Shown: piece after piece, positions 24,763-33,382 of the stretch
Position numbering within the stretch: position 1 is the stretch's first letter
Layout of the letters: every line of letters starts with the position of its first letter
Position numbers and translations under genes: made by a program
Notes under the pieces: model-generated
Seen by the model: only the letters and a program-made list of their open reading frames with translations
What the model was told of the DNA's origin: nothing
Databases searched by the model: none
Assembly: GCF_031845305.1 (NCBI RefSeq)
Contig: NZ_JAVREH010000015.1
Coordinates: forward strand, 26,352 to 90,351
Direction: 5' to 3'
Length of the DNA stretch: 64,000 bases
Source: Jatrophihabitans_A lederbergiae
GTDB taxonomy: Bacteria; Actinomycetota; Actinomycetes; Mycobacteriales; Jatrophihabitantaceae

Positions 24763-25316
24763 TTGGTGTTCACTCCCTTGGTCAGTGCGCTCACTGCTGC
24801 GCGGCGACCCGGCCGACCGGGTGGAGAACGGCGCAACGGCCCCACCGTCGCGGACCGAGTATCCACACCATTATCCACAGTATGTGGAGAACCCAAGAGC
24901 CACGGCGACCGCATCGATCGTCGTGAGCATTCAGGTCGGCACTGGTTTGTATGAGCCGACAACGTAACAGCGAGAGGCGCTAACTCACAATGGGCGCTGT
25001 GGCCTGGAGGCCTCGTTCTCGGCGTGTCGTCCCGTCCTGCCTGGGCTGGCGGATATTTTCGAGGGCTCGGCACGATAGCTCAGGCGGCGGTCAGGTGGGC
25101 GTCATGCGGCCAGGTGTGCGACGGGTCGTGCGGTGACCCCGGTTTGACCCTGACCGGGGTCAATCCGTACCGTTGAGCTCTCGCATGCCGTCGATATTTT
25201 CCTCGGCTGCAGCCTGTGCTGTTCAACCAACGACACCGCCGTCGGCAGTGTCGTCGTCCAACCCAGCCGACCGCGTGCACGATGCGGCTGGCGCCTGATT
25301 GTGATGGAGCGAGACC
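24763..25316. promoter_or_regulatory. dnaA-rpmH divergent intergenic region with DnaA boxes
   Basis: 554 bp with no supported gene. Near dnaA there is a tight set of DnaA boxes: GTATCCACA (24859-24867), the consensus TTATCCACA (24871-24879) and, inverted, TGTGGAGAA (24883-24891). They are placed to control the dnaA promoter or form an accessory origin element. A strong hairpin lies at 25134-25162 on the rpmH side. Minus-strand open frames across 25080-25716 overlap rpmH and rnpA and look spurious. Individual promoters cannot be assigned with confidence. Confidence 0.65.
25134..25162 (+). promoter_or_regulatory. Strong hairpin upstream of rpmH
   Basis: TGACCCCGGT, a nine-base loop (TTGACCCTG) and ACCGGGGTCA form a perfect 10-bp inverted repeat about 155 bases before the rpmH start. 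No U-tract follows, so it is not a canonical terminator. It may be a leader structure in the rpmH mRNA, a repressor operator or chance. Confidence 0.45.
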
Positions 25317-25454
25317 GTGAGCAAGCGGACCTTCCAACCGAACAACCGCCGCCGGGCCAAGACCCACGGCTTCCGGCTGCGGATGCGGACTCGCGCCGGT
25401 CGCGCCATTCTGCAGGCGCGTCGGCGCAAGGGCCGCGGCGAGCTGTCGGCCTGA
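25317..25454 (+). CDS. rpmH: 50S ribosomal protein L34
   Basis: 45 aa, beginning SKRTFQPNNRRRAKTHGFRL and ending RRRKGRGELSA after the GTG start at 25317. This is the complete and highly conserved bL34 sequence. It is the first gene of the rpmH-rnpA-yidD-yidC-jag-rsmG run and lies 12 bp before rnpA. Confidence 0.98.
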   Translation: MSKRTFQPNNRRRAKTHGFRLRMRTRAGRAILQARRRKGRGELSA

Positions 25455-25466
25455 GCCGGCTGCTCT

Positions 25467-25832
25467 GTGCTCCCTGCTGTCCATCGGTTGCGGGTGAGTT
25501 CTGACTTCGCGACCGTGACCAAACGAGGCCACCGGGTCCGCTGCGGCGACCTGGTGGTCTACCTGTTGATGGACGGCGGTTCCGAATCGGCGGCACCGGC
25601 TCGGGTCGGGCTGGTGGTCGGCAAGTCGGTCGGCGGCAGCGTCGTCCGGCACCGGGTGTCGCGTCGGCTGCGAGCACAGTTGAGCGCGCGACTTGCTGAC
25701 CTACCCACGGGATCACGGCTGGTAGTTCGCGCGCTGCCTGATACGGCCACCCGGCGCTCCACCGAGATCGGACGAGATCTCGACCGGGCGCTCGTCCGGC
25801 TGGGCAGGCTCACTGCCGGAGCGACGCACTGA
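25467..25832 (+). CDS. rnpA: Ribonuclease P protein component
   Basis: 121 aa, GTG start. The signature is VGLVVGKSVGGSVVRHRVSRRLR, the basic helix that contacts RNase P RNA and the pre-tRNA leader. The N-terminus LPAVHRLRVSSDF is typical. It aids 5' maturation of tRNA. Its stop overlaps the yidD start. Confidence 0.95.
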   Translation: MLPAVHRLRVSSDFATVTKRGHRVRCGDLVVYLLMDGGSESAAPARVGLVVGKSVGGSVVRHRVSRRLRAQLSARLADLPTGSRLVVRALPDTATRRSTEIGRDLDRALVRLGRLTAGATH

Positions 25833-26152
25833 TGACCGACCACGCGGTTTCGCCACCTGGCTGGGCAGCTCGTGCCGGCGTCACCGTGATCACGGTCTAT
25901 CAGGCTGCGTGGAGTTCCCGTCGACCGCCGGTCTGCCGCTACACGCCGAGCTGCAGCGGCTACGCCGTGGACGCCATCACAGCGTATGGCCTCGGCCGTG
26001 GGGCGTGGCTGGGCATCCGGCGGATCGCACGATGCCATCCCTTCCACGGTGGCGGTTACGACCCCGTACCGCCGGCCGTCGCTCGGCGCAGTGGAACCGA
26101 TTCCCCCACCGATTCGTCGGATGAGAAGAATCTCGTAGAACAGGCTGATTGA
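25832..26152 (+). CDS. yidD: Membrane protein insertion efficiency factor YidD
   Basis: 106 aa. The DUF37/YidD core is VCRYTPSCSGYAVDAITAYG, followed by ARCHPFHGGGYDPVP; the Cys residues and the amphipathic N-terminal helix are conserved. It assists YidC-dependent insertion of inner-membrane proteins. The start overlaps the rnpA stop and its stop overlaps the yidC ATG (TGATG). Confidence 0.93.
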   Translation: MTDHAVSPPGWAARAGVTVITVYQAAWSSRRPPVCRYTPSCSGYAVDAITAYGLGRGAWLGIRRIARCHPFHGGGYDPVPPAVARRSGTDSPTDSSDEKNLVEQAD

Positions 26153-27258
26153 TGCTGGACTTCCTCTATACCGCCGTCTCGTGGGTGCTGTTGCGCTGGT
26201 ACCAGCTCTTCACCATGCTTGGAATGAGCAAGGACAGCGGACTGACCTGGGCGCTGTCGATCATCATGCTGGTGGTCACGGCCCGGCTGGTGCTGTTCCG
26301 GTTCTTCGTGAAGCAGGTGCACTACCAGCGCCGTATGCAAGAGATGCAGCCCAAGATCAAGAAGCTGCAAGAGAAGCACAAGGGCGACAAGGCCACCCTG
26401 CAGCGCGAGATGATGGCCATGCAGCAGGCCGAGGGATTCAATCCCATCTCGGGCTGCCTGCCCATGTTCCTGCAGATCCCGATCTTCATCTCGCTGTTCC
26501 ATGTGCTCAAGCACATTTCGAATTCAGTGGGCTTGGCCCCCGGTTCTCGCGGGCTTACGCTGTACGGCTTCACCGAGGCGCAGACGACTGCGGCCGCCCA
26601 CGCCAAACTCTTCAACGCCCCGCTGGCGGCCTCGCTGCGGGAGTCATCGGACAAGATCCTGCAACTGGGCGGGCACGTCACGACGACTCGTACGGTTTCT
26701 CTGGTGCTGGTGCTCATCAGCGCCGCCGCTACCTACATCACCCAGCGCGCGGTCATGAAGAACCAGACCACTCCGCCTGAAGGCCAGGCGGCGATGATCC
26801 AGCGGCTGATGCAGATCGGTATCCCGATCTCCGTCATCTTCTCCGGATTCATCTTTCCGCTGGGCGTGCTCCTGTACTGGTTCACCAGCAACCTGTGGAC
26901 GATGGGGCAGCAGTTCTACATCTTCCGGTTCCACCCGCACACCCCCGGCGACACCGCCGCGATTGCTGCTGGCCCGGTCGGTGAGGTCGGCAAGACGCTT
27001 GCGCCCAAGGTGGGGCAGAAGCCGGCGAACGCGAAGGGCACCCGCGCCGGCGTGACGCCCGCTGCCGGCAGTAACGCGACCGCGAACGCCGCCAAGACGA
27101 ACACTGCCTCGAAGGGCGCCACCGCGATGCGCGTCTCCGACGACGACACCTCGGCCGTCCCGGAGCCACCCGTGACGCGGCAGCCAGCCAAGCCGCAGCG
27201 ACCGAACGGCAACCGCCCGGGCAACAACAAGCGTTCGCCGGGCAAGAAGCGCCGTTAA
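26152..27258 (+). CDS. yidC: Membrane protein insertase YidC
   Basis: About 368 aa from the ATG at 26152. The 60KD_IMP core has five membrane helices, with the cytosolic coiled hairpin (YQRRMQEMQPKIKKLQEKHK) between the first two and the conserved FNPISGCLPMFLQIPIF segment. The last helix ends in PLGVLLYWFTSNLWT. A roughly 110-residue low-complexity basic tail (Ala/Thr/Lys/Pro) follows and could contact ribosomes. It inserts membrane proteins alone or with SecYEG. It is coupled to yidD. Confidence 0.96.
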   Translation: MLDFLYTAVSWVLLRWYQLFTMLGMSKDSGLTWALSIIMLVVTARLVLFRFFVKQVHYQRRMQEMQPKIKKLQEKHKGDKATLQREMMAMQQAEGFNPISGCLPMFLQIPIFISLFHVLKHISNSVGLAPGSRGLTLYGFTEAQTTAAAHAKLFNAPLAASLRESSDKILQLGGHVTTTRTVSLVLVLISAAATYITQRAVMKNQTTPPEGQAAMIQRLMQIGIPISVIFSGFIFPLGVLLYWFTSNLWTMGQQFYIFRFHPHTPGDTAAIAAGPVGEVGKTLAPKVGQKPANAKGTRAGVTPAAGSNATANAAKTNTASKGATAMRVSDDDTSAVPEPPVTRQPAKPQRPNGNRPGNNKRSPGKKRR

Positions 27259-27324
27259 CCAGCAGTTTCACCCGAACACCTCTTCGCTGCGCCCTGCGCA
27301 TGCCGCATAGATAGGGAATGGCCA

Positions 27325-27867
27325 ATGACTGACACCGCCTCCGCGCGAACCGACGATGCCGTGGCGCAGGATGACGACGCTGAGTCCACCGGGCGCGCGA
27401 CCGGCCCGGCGCTCCTGGTCCAGGAAGGCGACATTGCCGCGGATTATCTCGAGCGCTTGCTGGATATCGTGGACTATGATGGCGACATCGACCTGGACGT
27501 CGAGAACGGTCGCGCCATGGTGGCCATCGTCGGCTCGGACCTTCAACCGTTGATCGGTCAGTCCGGCGAGACCCTGGATGCCCTGCAGGAACTCACCCGA
27601 CTAGCTGTGCAGCAGCAGACCGGCGTGCGGAGCCGCTTGATGCTCGACATCTCCGGTCACCGCCGTGCCCGCCGTGGGGAACTGACCGCGCTCGCCCAGG
27701 AGACGGCCGATAAGGTCCTGAGCTCGGGAGAGCCGGCGCGACTGGCGCCGATGAATCCGTTCGAGCGCAAGGTTGTGCATGACGCCATTTCGGCCACCGA
27801 CGGAGTGATCAGCGAGTCCGAGGGCGAAGAGCCGGGCCGTCGGGTCGTCGTCCTGCTGGCGCAGTGA
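27325..27867 (+). CDS. jag: Jag/KhpB-type R3H and KH domain RNA-binding protein
   Basis: 180 aa. After an acidic N-terminus, the KH-like domain contains VAIVGSDLQPLIGQSGETLDALQ (the GxxG-type loop), and the C-terminal R3H domain has LAPMNPFERKVVHDAI. It lacks the long N-terminal Jag domain of Firmicutes, the normal actinobacterial form. It probably binds RNA as a partner of KhpA. It precedes rsmG with a four-base overlap. Confidence 0.92.
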   Translation: MTDTASARTDDAVAQDDDAESTGRATGPALLVQEGDIAADYLERLLDIVDYDGDIDLDVENGRAMVAIVGSDLQPLIGQSGETLDALQELTRLAVQQQTGVRSRLMLDISGHRRARRGELTALAQETADKVLSSGEPARLAPMNPFERKVVHDAISATDGVISESEGEEPGRRVVVLLAQ

Positions 27868-28538
27868 CGGACGGTCCCTCGACAGGCCGGCAGGCAGAGC
27901 CGGTAGCCCCGGCCCCACCTGCTGTCGTTAGCAACCGGTTAGCACCGTTTGTAGCTATTTTAGGCCGATACGCTGGTTGGCTCGCCGGGCCCGGAACGGT
28001 GCGTGGGCTCATCGGACCCCGTGAGGTGCCGCGGTTATGGGACCGGCACCTGCTCAATTCGGTGGCCCTCAGTGAATTGCTGCCGTCCGGAGTGCGGCTA
28101 GTGGACATCGGCACCGGAGCGGGGTTACCGGGCCTTGCGGTGGCCTGTGTGCGCCCAGACCTAGAGGTCGATCTTGTGGAGTCGTTACTCCGTAGAACCA
28201 ACTTTCTGACCGAGGCTGTACAGGATCTGGGGCTGGTCGACCGTGTTCGGGTCGTCCGAGGGCGTGCCGAAGACCGGGACGTCGTCCGCACGGTAGGTTC
28301 ATCATCATTCGTAACGGCGCGGGCTGTTGCCCCGCTGGACAAGCTGGTGAAGTGGAGTTTCCCCTTGCTGAAGCGCGGTGGCAGCCTGCTGGCCATCAAG
28401 GGAGAGTCCGCCGAGGCTGAACTCGCCGAGCACCGCTCGCTGATCACTCGAATGCGCGGGGAGATTGTCGGCGTGGTCGAGTGTGGCGTGGGCTTGGCCG
28501 ATCCGCCTACCCGTGTCGTCACAGTGACTCGACGCTGA
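27864..28538 (+). CDS. rsmG: 16S rRNA (guanine-N7) methyltransferase RsmG
   Basis: 224 aa, GTG start overlapping the jag stop. The SAM-binding motif is RLVDIGTGAGLPGLAVAC, preceded by LWDRHLLNS, and followed by a conserved RGRAED and VTARAVAPLDKL. It methylates a guanine N7 in the 530 loop region of 16S rRNA; loss of function gives low-level streptomycin resistance in several bacteria. Confidence 0.95.
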   Translation: MTDGPSTGRQAEPVAPAPPAVVSNRLAPFVAILGRYAGWLAGPGTVRGLIGPREVPRLWDRHLLNSVALSELLPSGVRLVDIGTGAGLPGLAVACVRPDLEVDLVESLLRRTNFLTEAVQDLGLVDRVRVVRGRAEDRDVVRTVGSSSFVTARAVAPLDKLVKWSFPLLKRGGSLLAIKGESAEAELAEHRSLITRMRGEIVGVVECGVGLADPPTRVVTVTRR

Positions 28539-28572
28539 GCCTCGTACTGATACCGCTACTCAAGGTGATGAG

Positions 28573-29622
28573 ATGACATCAGCAATGCCTGATAATGCGA
28601 TACCTCCGGTCGCGGCAGACGCAGCTCTGGGTTCAGATGACGCTGAGGTGGTCGCAGCCGAAGAGAACATGGGTCAATCCGACCGCGTTTCACGTGAAAC
28701 ATTCGACACACCCATCGCGCGTGAGGCGATGCGCGCCGTTCAGGTGCGCAATGTCCGCAACGAGGTGTGGCCGAAGCCGGCGGACACCCGCATTATCACC
28801 GTCGCCAACCAGAAAGGCGGCGTTGGGAAGACGACAACAGCGGTCAACCTCGCAGTAGCCCTGGCGCATCACGGGCTGTCAGTGCTGTTGATCGACCTTG
28901 ACCCGCAGGGAAACGCCAGTACCGCCATGGGTGTTGCGCATCATGCGGGCACACCGTCCGTTTACGACGTGCTCCTGGGCAGCTCGTCGCTTCAGGACGT
29001 CGCTGTCCCCGTCGAAGCCGCTCCCGGCCTGCGGTGCGTCCCCGCCACCATCGATTTAGCGGGCGCTGATATCGAGCTGGCGTCGCAAGTTGCCCGCGAG
29101 CACCGTCTTCGCAAGGCAATATCCGGTTACGAACCACAGGCCGACTACATCCTGATTGACTGCCCGCCCGCGCTGGGTCTCTTGACCCTCAATGCCCTGG
29201 TGGCTGGCAAAGAGATTTTGATCCCCATCCAGTGTGAGTATTACGCACTGGAGGGTCTGGCCCAACTGCTCAACACGGTGGAACTGGTGCGAACACAGCT
29301 GAACGCGACCTTGGACGTCTCAACCGTGCTGCTGACCATGTACGACAGCCGTACCCGACTGGCTGACCAAGTCGCTGACGAGGTACGACAACATTTCGGA
29401 GCGAAGGTCATTCGGTCGGTGATCCCCCGCAATGTCCGGGTATCGGAGGCACCGGGCTACGGGCAAACCGTGATGACGTACGACGCCGGCTCCCGGGGCG
29501 CCGTGAGCTATCTGGAGGCAGCTCGCGAGCTGGCTGAGCGGGGACGGCCATCGCCGGCGGAACAAAACCAGCCAGGCGGGAGTTCGGAGCACCACAACAA
29601 GGGACAGGGGACGCAGGAGTGA
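28573..29622 (+). CDS. parA: Chromosome partitioning ATPase ParA (Soj)
   Basis: 349 aa. An N-terminal extension of about 70 residues, whose codons include a perfect parS core, precedes the ATPase. The deviant Walker A is NQKGGVGKTTTAVNLA, Walker B is LLIDLDPQGNAS, and DYILIDCPPALGLLTLNA follows. ParA forms dynamic dimers on the nucleoid that move ParB-parS complexes. The parB GTG overlaps its stop by four bases. Confidence 0.96.
   Translation: MTSAMPDNAIPPVAADAALGSDDAEVVAAEENMGQSDRVSRETFDTPIAREAMRAVQVRNVRNEVWPKPADTRIITVANQKGGVGKTTTAVNLAVALAHHGLSVLLIDLDPQGNASTAMGVAHHAGTPSVYDVLLGSSSLQDVAVPVEAAPGLRCVPATIDLAGADIELASQVAREHRLRKAISGYEPQADYILIDCPPALGLLTLNALVAGKEILIPIQCEYYALEGLAQLLNTVELVRTQLNATLDVSTVLLTMYDSRTRLADQVADEVRQHFGAKVIRSVIPRNVRVSEAPGYGQTVMTYDAGSRGAVSYLEAARELAERGRPSPAEQNQPGGSSEHHNKGQGTQE
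28687..28700. promoter_or_regulatory. parS centromere site inside parA
   Basis: GTTTCACGTGAAAC is the exact 14-bp parS palindrome. The flanking bases extend the match to 15 of 16 positions of the TGTTTCACGTGAAACA consensus. It is read in frame as V-S-R-E-T within the ParA N-terminal extension. It should nucleate ParB loading about 4-6 kb from oriC. Confidence 0.92.
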
Positions 29623-30737
29623 GCACGGCACCACGACGGGGTGGACTAGGCCGCGGCCTAGGAGCTCTCATTCCAACCACTCCCCCAGATGCTGACATCG
29701 CTGCGGCAACAGAGCGCGAAATCGCATCCGTTATGTCAACTGCTCCTCTGGTTGGCCAAGGGGAGGGTGCCACCGGTGCCCCCCCCGCCCCAGCCGTTAC
29801 GCCAGGTAGCGGCGTGAAAGGAGGGCCTCGGGTGCCCTCCATTGCGTCGATGACGGCGTCCGCGGCCACCGATTTATACTTCGATCCAGCACCTGTACCG
29901 GGCGCAACCCTTCGAGAGGTCCGCCCCGATCAGGTTCGCACCAATCCGAAGCAGCCACGGCAGGCATTCGACGAGGAAGCCCTTGCCGAGCTGGCACATT
30001 CCATCCGCGAGTTCGGAGTTCTGCAACCCATCGTCGTCCGTGCCGTTGACGATGGCTACGAACTGGTCATGGGCGAGCGCCGTCTGCGTGCGGCAACCGC
30101 TGCGGGATTGGAGAAGATTCCGGCGATCATCCGCGACACCGCGGACGACGCCATGCTGCGGGATGCCCTGCTGGAGAACATCCATCGCGCCCAGCTCAAT
30201 CCGCTCGAAGAAGCTGCGGCGTATCAACAATTGCTCGAAGAGTTCGGCGCGACCCACGAAGAGCTGGCAAGCAGGATCGGCCGCAGTCGCTCGCAGGTCA
30301 CGAACACCATCCGACTGATGAACCTGCCGGTGCCGGTGCAGCGTCGGGTTGCGGCCGGTATCTTGTCGGCCGGCCATGCGCGCGCACTGCTCGGCTTGGC
30401 GGACCGTGACCAGCAGGAGGAGCTGGCGAGCCGTATCGTCGCCGAGGGTCTGTCCGTCCGGGCCACCGAGGAGCTGGTCGCGCTCGCTCTCGGCTCCGGG
30501 GCCAAGTCGGTCACGCGCAGAAGGCCGGCACAGCGGATGGCCGCTCCGGAGCTCGAACTACTGGCGGATAAGTTGTCAGACGCCCTGGATACGCGGGTGC
30601 GCGTCGATCTGGGGCAGCGCAAGGGGAAGATAACGGTCGAATTCGGCTCGATCGACGACCTCGACCGCATCATCGCCGTGATCGCGCCCCAGCTCGGCTC
30701 CGTGTCACCCACCTCGGGGGCTCAGCAGGCAGACTAG
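29619..30737 (+). CDS. parB: Chromosome partitioning CTPase ParB (Spo0J)
   Basis: 372 aa, GTG start with GCAGGAG upstream. After a low-complexity N-terminus, the ParB/Srx CTP-binding domain contains LAHSIREFGVLQPIVVR, GERRLRAA and the ENIHRAQLNPLEEA segment. The helix-turn-helix that reads parS is LASRIGRSRSQVTNTIRLM. The C-terminal dimer domain ends in VEFGSIDDLDRIIAVI. It clamps onto DNA at parS and spreads. Confidence 0.96.
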   Translation: MSTAPRRGGLGRGLGALIPTTPPDADIAAATEREIASVMSTAPLVGQGEGATGAPPAPAVTPGSGVKGGPRVPSIASMTASAATDLYFDPAPVPGATLREVRPDQVRTNPKQPRQAFDEEALAELAHSIREFGVLQPIVVRAVDDGYELVMGERRLRAATAAGLEKIPAIIRDTADDAMLRDALLENIHRAQLNPLEEAAAYQQLLEEFGATHEELASRIGRSRSQVTNTIRLMNLPVPVQRRVAAGILSAGHARALLGLADRDQQEELASRIVAEGLSVRATEELVALALGSGAKSVTRRRPAQRMAAPELELLADKLSDALDTRVRVDLGQRKGKITVEFGSIDDLDRIIAVIAPQLGSVSPTSGAQQAD

Positions 30738-31339
30738 TCCGTCATGGATTGGTATGAGACGACCTCATCCAGGCCACGCCTGCCGCGTTTCAGAGACGGC
30801 GACTTCGGATCCGGCACCCCGTATCCCAGACTGATCACTCCGACGACAGACATCCGCGGCGGGATGCCGAATGCCGATTTTGTCGCGTTCTGATGTTCTG
30901 GTGGCACGCCGAAGAAGCAACTGGACAAGCCATGGTCGACGGCACTCAGCAGGATGAGCAGGCTGGCCATCCCCGTGTCGATATCCCAGTACGGCACCGG
31001 CCAGCGGGCCTCGTCCTTATCGGTCCAGCCCTTGTCCGGGGACGCATACCGCTCGAGATAGGCCTGCTTGTCCGACATGGCGAGGATCAGCGCGGGCGCC
31101 GACCGCATTCCACGCTGCCAGCGGTCCGTTGGCGAGTCCGGGTCCGTGGTCGTGGACCAGAAGAGCTCGCGGCTCTCGTCGGTGTCCAGCACGAGGAAGT
31201 GCCACCCCTGGCTGAAGCCGGCCGACGGCGCCCTGATGGCCAGGCCCAGCATGTCATCGATGATCGCTCGCTCCACCGACCGGGACGCGTCATAGTTGCG
31301 GACCATCCGCCGCGCGCGAACGACCGCTGAAAATTCCAT
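30734..31339 (-). CDS. Nitroreductase family protein
   Basis: 201 aa FMN-binding nitroreductase fold. The N-terminus EFSAVVRARRMVRNYDASR carries the FMN-contacting basic residues, APSAGFSQGWHFLVL is the second motif, and the region near DTGMASLLILLSAVDHGLSSCF forms the dimer helix. It should reduce flavin-accessible substrates with NAD(P)H; the substrate is unknown. It is convergent with parB, the two stops overlapping by four bases. Confidence 0.9.
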   Translation of the reverse strand: MEFSAVVRARRMVRNYDASRSVERAIIDDMLGLAIRAPSAGFSQGWHFLVLDTDESRELFWSTTTDPDSPTDRWQRGMRSAPALILAMSDKQAYLERYASPDKGWTDKDEARWPVPYWDIDTGMASLLILLSAVDHGLSSCFFGVPPEHQNATKSAFGIPPRMSVVGVISLGYGVPDPKSPSLKRGRRGLDEVVSYQSMTD

Positions 31340-31411
31340 GCAGGCTGTTTACCACGCCACGCCGGAGATATAGGCGATGCGCGGGCAGCACCGGTGTGAC
31401 ACGCTGCACGG

Positions 31412-32686
31412 GTGGATCTCGTGCAATCAACGAAGCTAGCTGACGTCTGCTACGACATCAGAGGACCGGTGCTGGTAGAGGCAAAGCGCCTCGAGGAGCA
31501 GGGTCACCGCATCCTCAAGCTGAACATCGGCAACCCCGCACCGTTCGGGTTCTCGGCGCCGGACGAGATCCTCGTGGACGTCATCAGGAACCTGTCCGAT
31601 GCCGAGGGCTACTCCGACTCCCAGGGCCTGCTCTCCGCGCGGACGGCCATCGTCAGCCACTACCAGGACCGGGGCCTGGACACCTCCGTGACCGTGGACG
31701 ATGTCTGGCTCGGCAACGGCGTCAGCGAGCTGATCGTCATGGCGCTGCAGGCGATGCTGAACAACGGCGACGAGGTACTGGTGCCGGCACCGGACTACCC
31801 GCTCTGGACGGCGGCCACGTCACTGGCCGGTGGCACCCCGGTGCATTACCGGTGTGACGAGTCCGAGGGCTGGCTTCCCGACCTCGATGACCTGCGTGCG
31901 AAGATCTCGGCGCGAACCAAGGCAATCGTCCTGATCAACCCGAACAACCCCACCGGTGCCGTCTATCCGCGCCCGCTGCTGGAGGATCTCGCCGAGATCG
32001 CGCGGCAGCACAGCCTCACCGTGCTGGCGGACGAGATCTACGACAAGATCCTCTACGACGACGCGAGCCATGTGCCGTTCGCCGTCATCGCGCCGGACCT
32101 CTTCACGCTGACGTTCAACGGGCTGTCCAAGGCGTACCGGCTGGCGGGGTTCCGCGCCGGGTGGCTGCTTGCGGGCGCCCCGAAGAGCCACGCGGCCAAC
32201 TACCTCGAGGGCCTCACCATCCTGGCCAACATGCGGCTGTGCGCGAACGTCCCCGCGCAGCACGCCATTCAGACCGCGCTCGGCGGCCGCCAGAGCATCC
32301 GGGACCTGGTGCTGCCGGGCGGGCGGTTGCTCGAACAGCGCGATGCCGCCGTGTCGGCGTTGCGAGCGATCCCCGGCGTCAGCTGTGTCGAGCCCAAGGG
32401 AGCGCTGTACGTGTTCCCGCGGCTCGATCCCGAGGTGTACCCGATCGTGGACGACCAACGCTTCGTGCTGGACTTCCTGCGCGACCAGCACGTGCTGCTG
32501 GTCCAGGGAACCGGCTTCAACTGGCCGACACCGGATCACCTGCGCATCGTCACCCTGCCGCACGTCGAGGTGCTGACGGAGGCGATCGGCAGGCTCGGCA
32601 CCTTCCTTGCCGACGGTGGTGCGGATGGTCGTGCTGGCGGTCGCCGTGCCAGCCTGGACAGCACCGGCCTTCGTCGGATTAGCTAG
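31412..32686 (+). CDS. PLP-dependent class I aminotransferase (AlaA-like)
   Basis: 424 aa. Family motifs: NIGNPAPFGF, GNGVSELI, PAPDYPLWTAA, NPNNPTGAVY (substrate carboxylate binding), DEIYDKILYD and the PLP Lys in FNGLSKAYRLAGFRAGW. The pattern matches the alanine/aspartate-type aminotransferases of AlaA kind (glutamate-pyruvate). The last 35 residues are low-complexity. It is followed four bases later by the GNAT gene. Confidence 0.88.
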   Translation: MDLVQSTKLADVCYDIRGPVLVEAKRLEEQGHRILKLNIGNPAPFGFSAPDEILVDVIRNLSDAEGYSDSQGLLSARTAIVSHYQDRGLDTSVTVDDVWLGNGVSELIVMALQAMLNNGDEVLVPAPDYPLWTAATSLAGGTPVHYRCDESEGWLPDLDDLRAKISARTKAIVLINPNNPTGAVYPRPLLEDLAEIARQHSLTVLADEIYDKILYDDASHVPFAVIAPDLFTLTFNGLSKAYRLAGFRAGWLLAGAPKSHAANYLEGLTILANMRLCANVPAQHAIQTALGGRQSIRDLVLPGGRLLEQRDAAVSALRAIPGVSCVEPKGALYVFPRLDPEVYPIVDDQRFVLDFLRDQHVLLVQGTGFNWPTPDHLRIVTLPHVEVLTEAIGRLGTFLADGGADGRAGGRRASLDSTGLRRIS

Positions 32687-32690
32687 GACC

Positions 32691-33332
32691 ATGTCGGTTT
32701 CGCGCCGGATCATGCCGCTGACCCTGGACAACCTCGACGATCTGCCGTCGCCGTGCCGCAGTTGCCTGTTCTGGGAGCTGGGGCCGCTGGTGGACACGAA
32801 CCCGGTCGAGGCGGACGAGGCGCCGCTCGCGAAAGAGGCCTGGCTGTCGGCGACGCTGCTGGACTGGGGCAGCTGCGGCAAGATCGCCTACGTCGCCGGC
32901 GTTCCGGTCGGGTACGCGATGTTCGCGCCACCTGGCTTCGTACCGCGATCGATGTCATTTCCGACGTCCCCGGTGGCCGGCGACGCCGTGTTGCTGATGA
33001 ATGCCCGGGTGCTGCCCGAGTGGACCTCCGGCGGGGTAGGCCGGATGCTGGCGCAGGCGGTCGCGGCGGAGCTCGTCCCGCGGGGGGTCAAGGCAATCGA
33101 GGCCTTCGGCTCCACCGGCCCGCTGTCCCGGGGCTGCCTGATGCCAGCCGACTACCTGCGGTCGGTCGGTTTCAAGACCGTCCGACCCCATCCGGCCTAT
33201 CCCCGGCTGCGCATGGAGCTGAAGTCGACGGTGTCCTGGCGTTACGACGTCGAGTACGCGCTCGAACGGATCTTCGGCACGAACGTCGGCCGGTCGCTGA
33301 CACCGGTCAACTATGCCAACCCGATGGGCTGA
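32691..33332 (+). CDS. GNAT family N-acetyltransferase
   Basis: About 213 aa from the ATG at 32691. The N-terminus has a conserved Cys pair (PCRSCLFWELG). The acetyl-CoA region is GGVGRMLAQAVAAELVPRGV, a variant of the Q/RxxGxG/A loop. Related GNATs occur near parB or trx genes in other actinobacteria. The substrate is unknown. It probably forms a unit with the preceding aminotransferase. Confidence 0.8.
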   Translation: MSVSRRIMPLTLDNLDDLPSPCRSCLFWELGPLVDTNPVEADEAPLAKEAWLSATLLDWGSCGKIAYVAGVPVGYAMFAPPGFVPRSMSFPTSPVAGDAVLLMNARVLPEWTSGGVGRMLAQAVAAELVPRGVKAIEAFGSTGPLSRGCLMPADYLRSVGFKTVRPHPAYPRLRMELKSTVSWRYDVEYALERIFGTNVGRSLTPVNYANPMG

Positions 33333-33349
33333 ATACCCGTCGTCTATGA

Positions 33350-33369
33350 CGGAGTGAGCACTCACTCCG
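33350..33369. promoter_or_regulatory. TetR operator palindrome
   Basis: CGGAGTGAG-CA-CTCACTCCG, a perfect inverted repeat with nine-base arms and a two-base spacer, lies 13 bp before the tetR start at 33383. Size and position are typical of a TetR self-regulatory operator. The GAGTGA-type arms also resemble known TetR/AcrR sites. Confidence 0.8.
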
Positions 33370-33382
33370 CTAGTTTGAGAGT

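Noticed and set aside
25080..25716. Two minus-strand frames of about 190-204 codons across rpmH and rnpA
   Set aside because: They overlap two conserved genes on the other strand, have Arg/Pro-rich unrecognisable products and no ribosome site.
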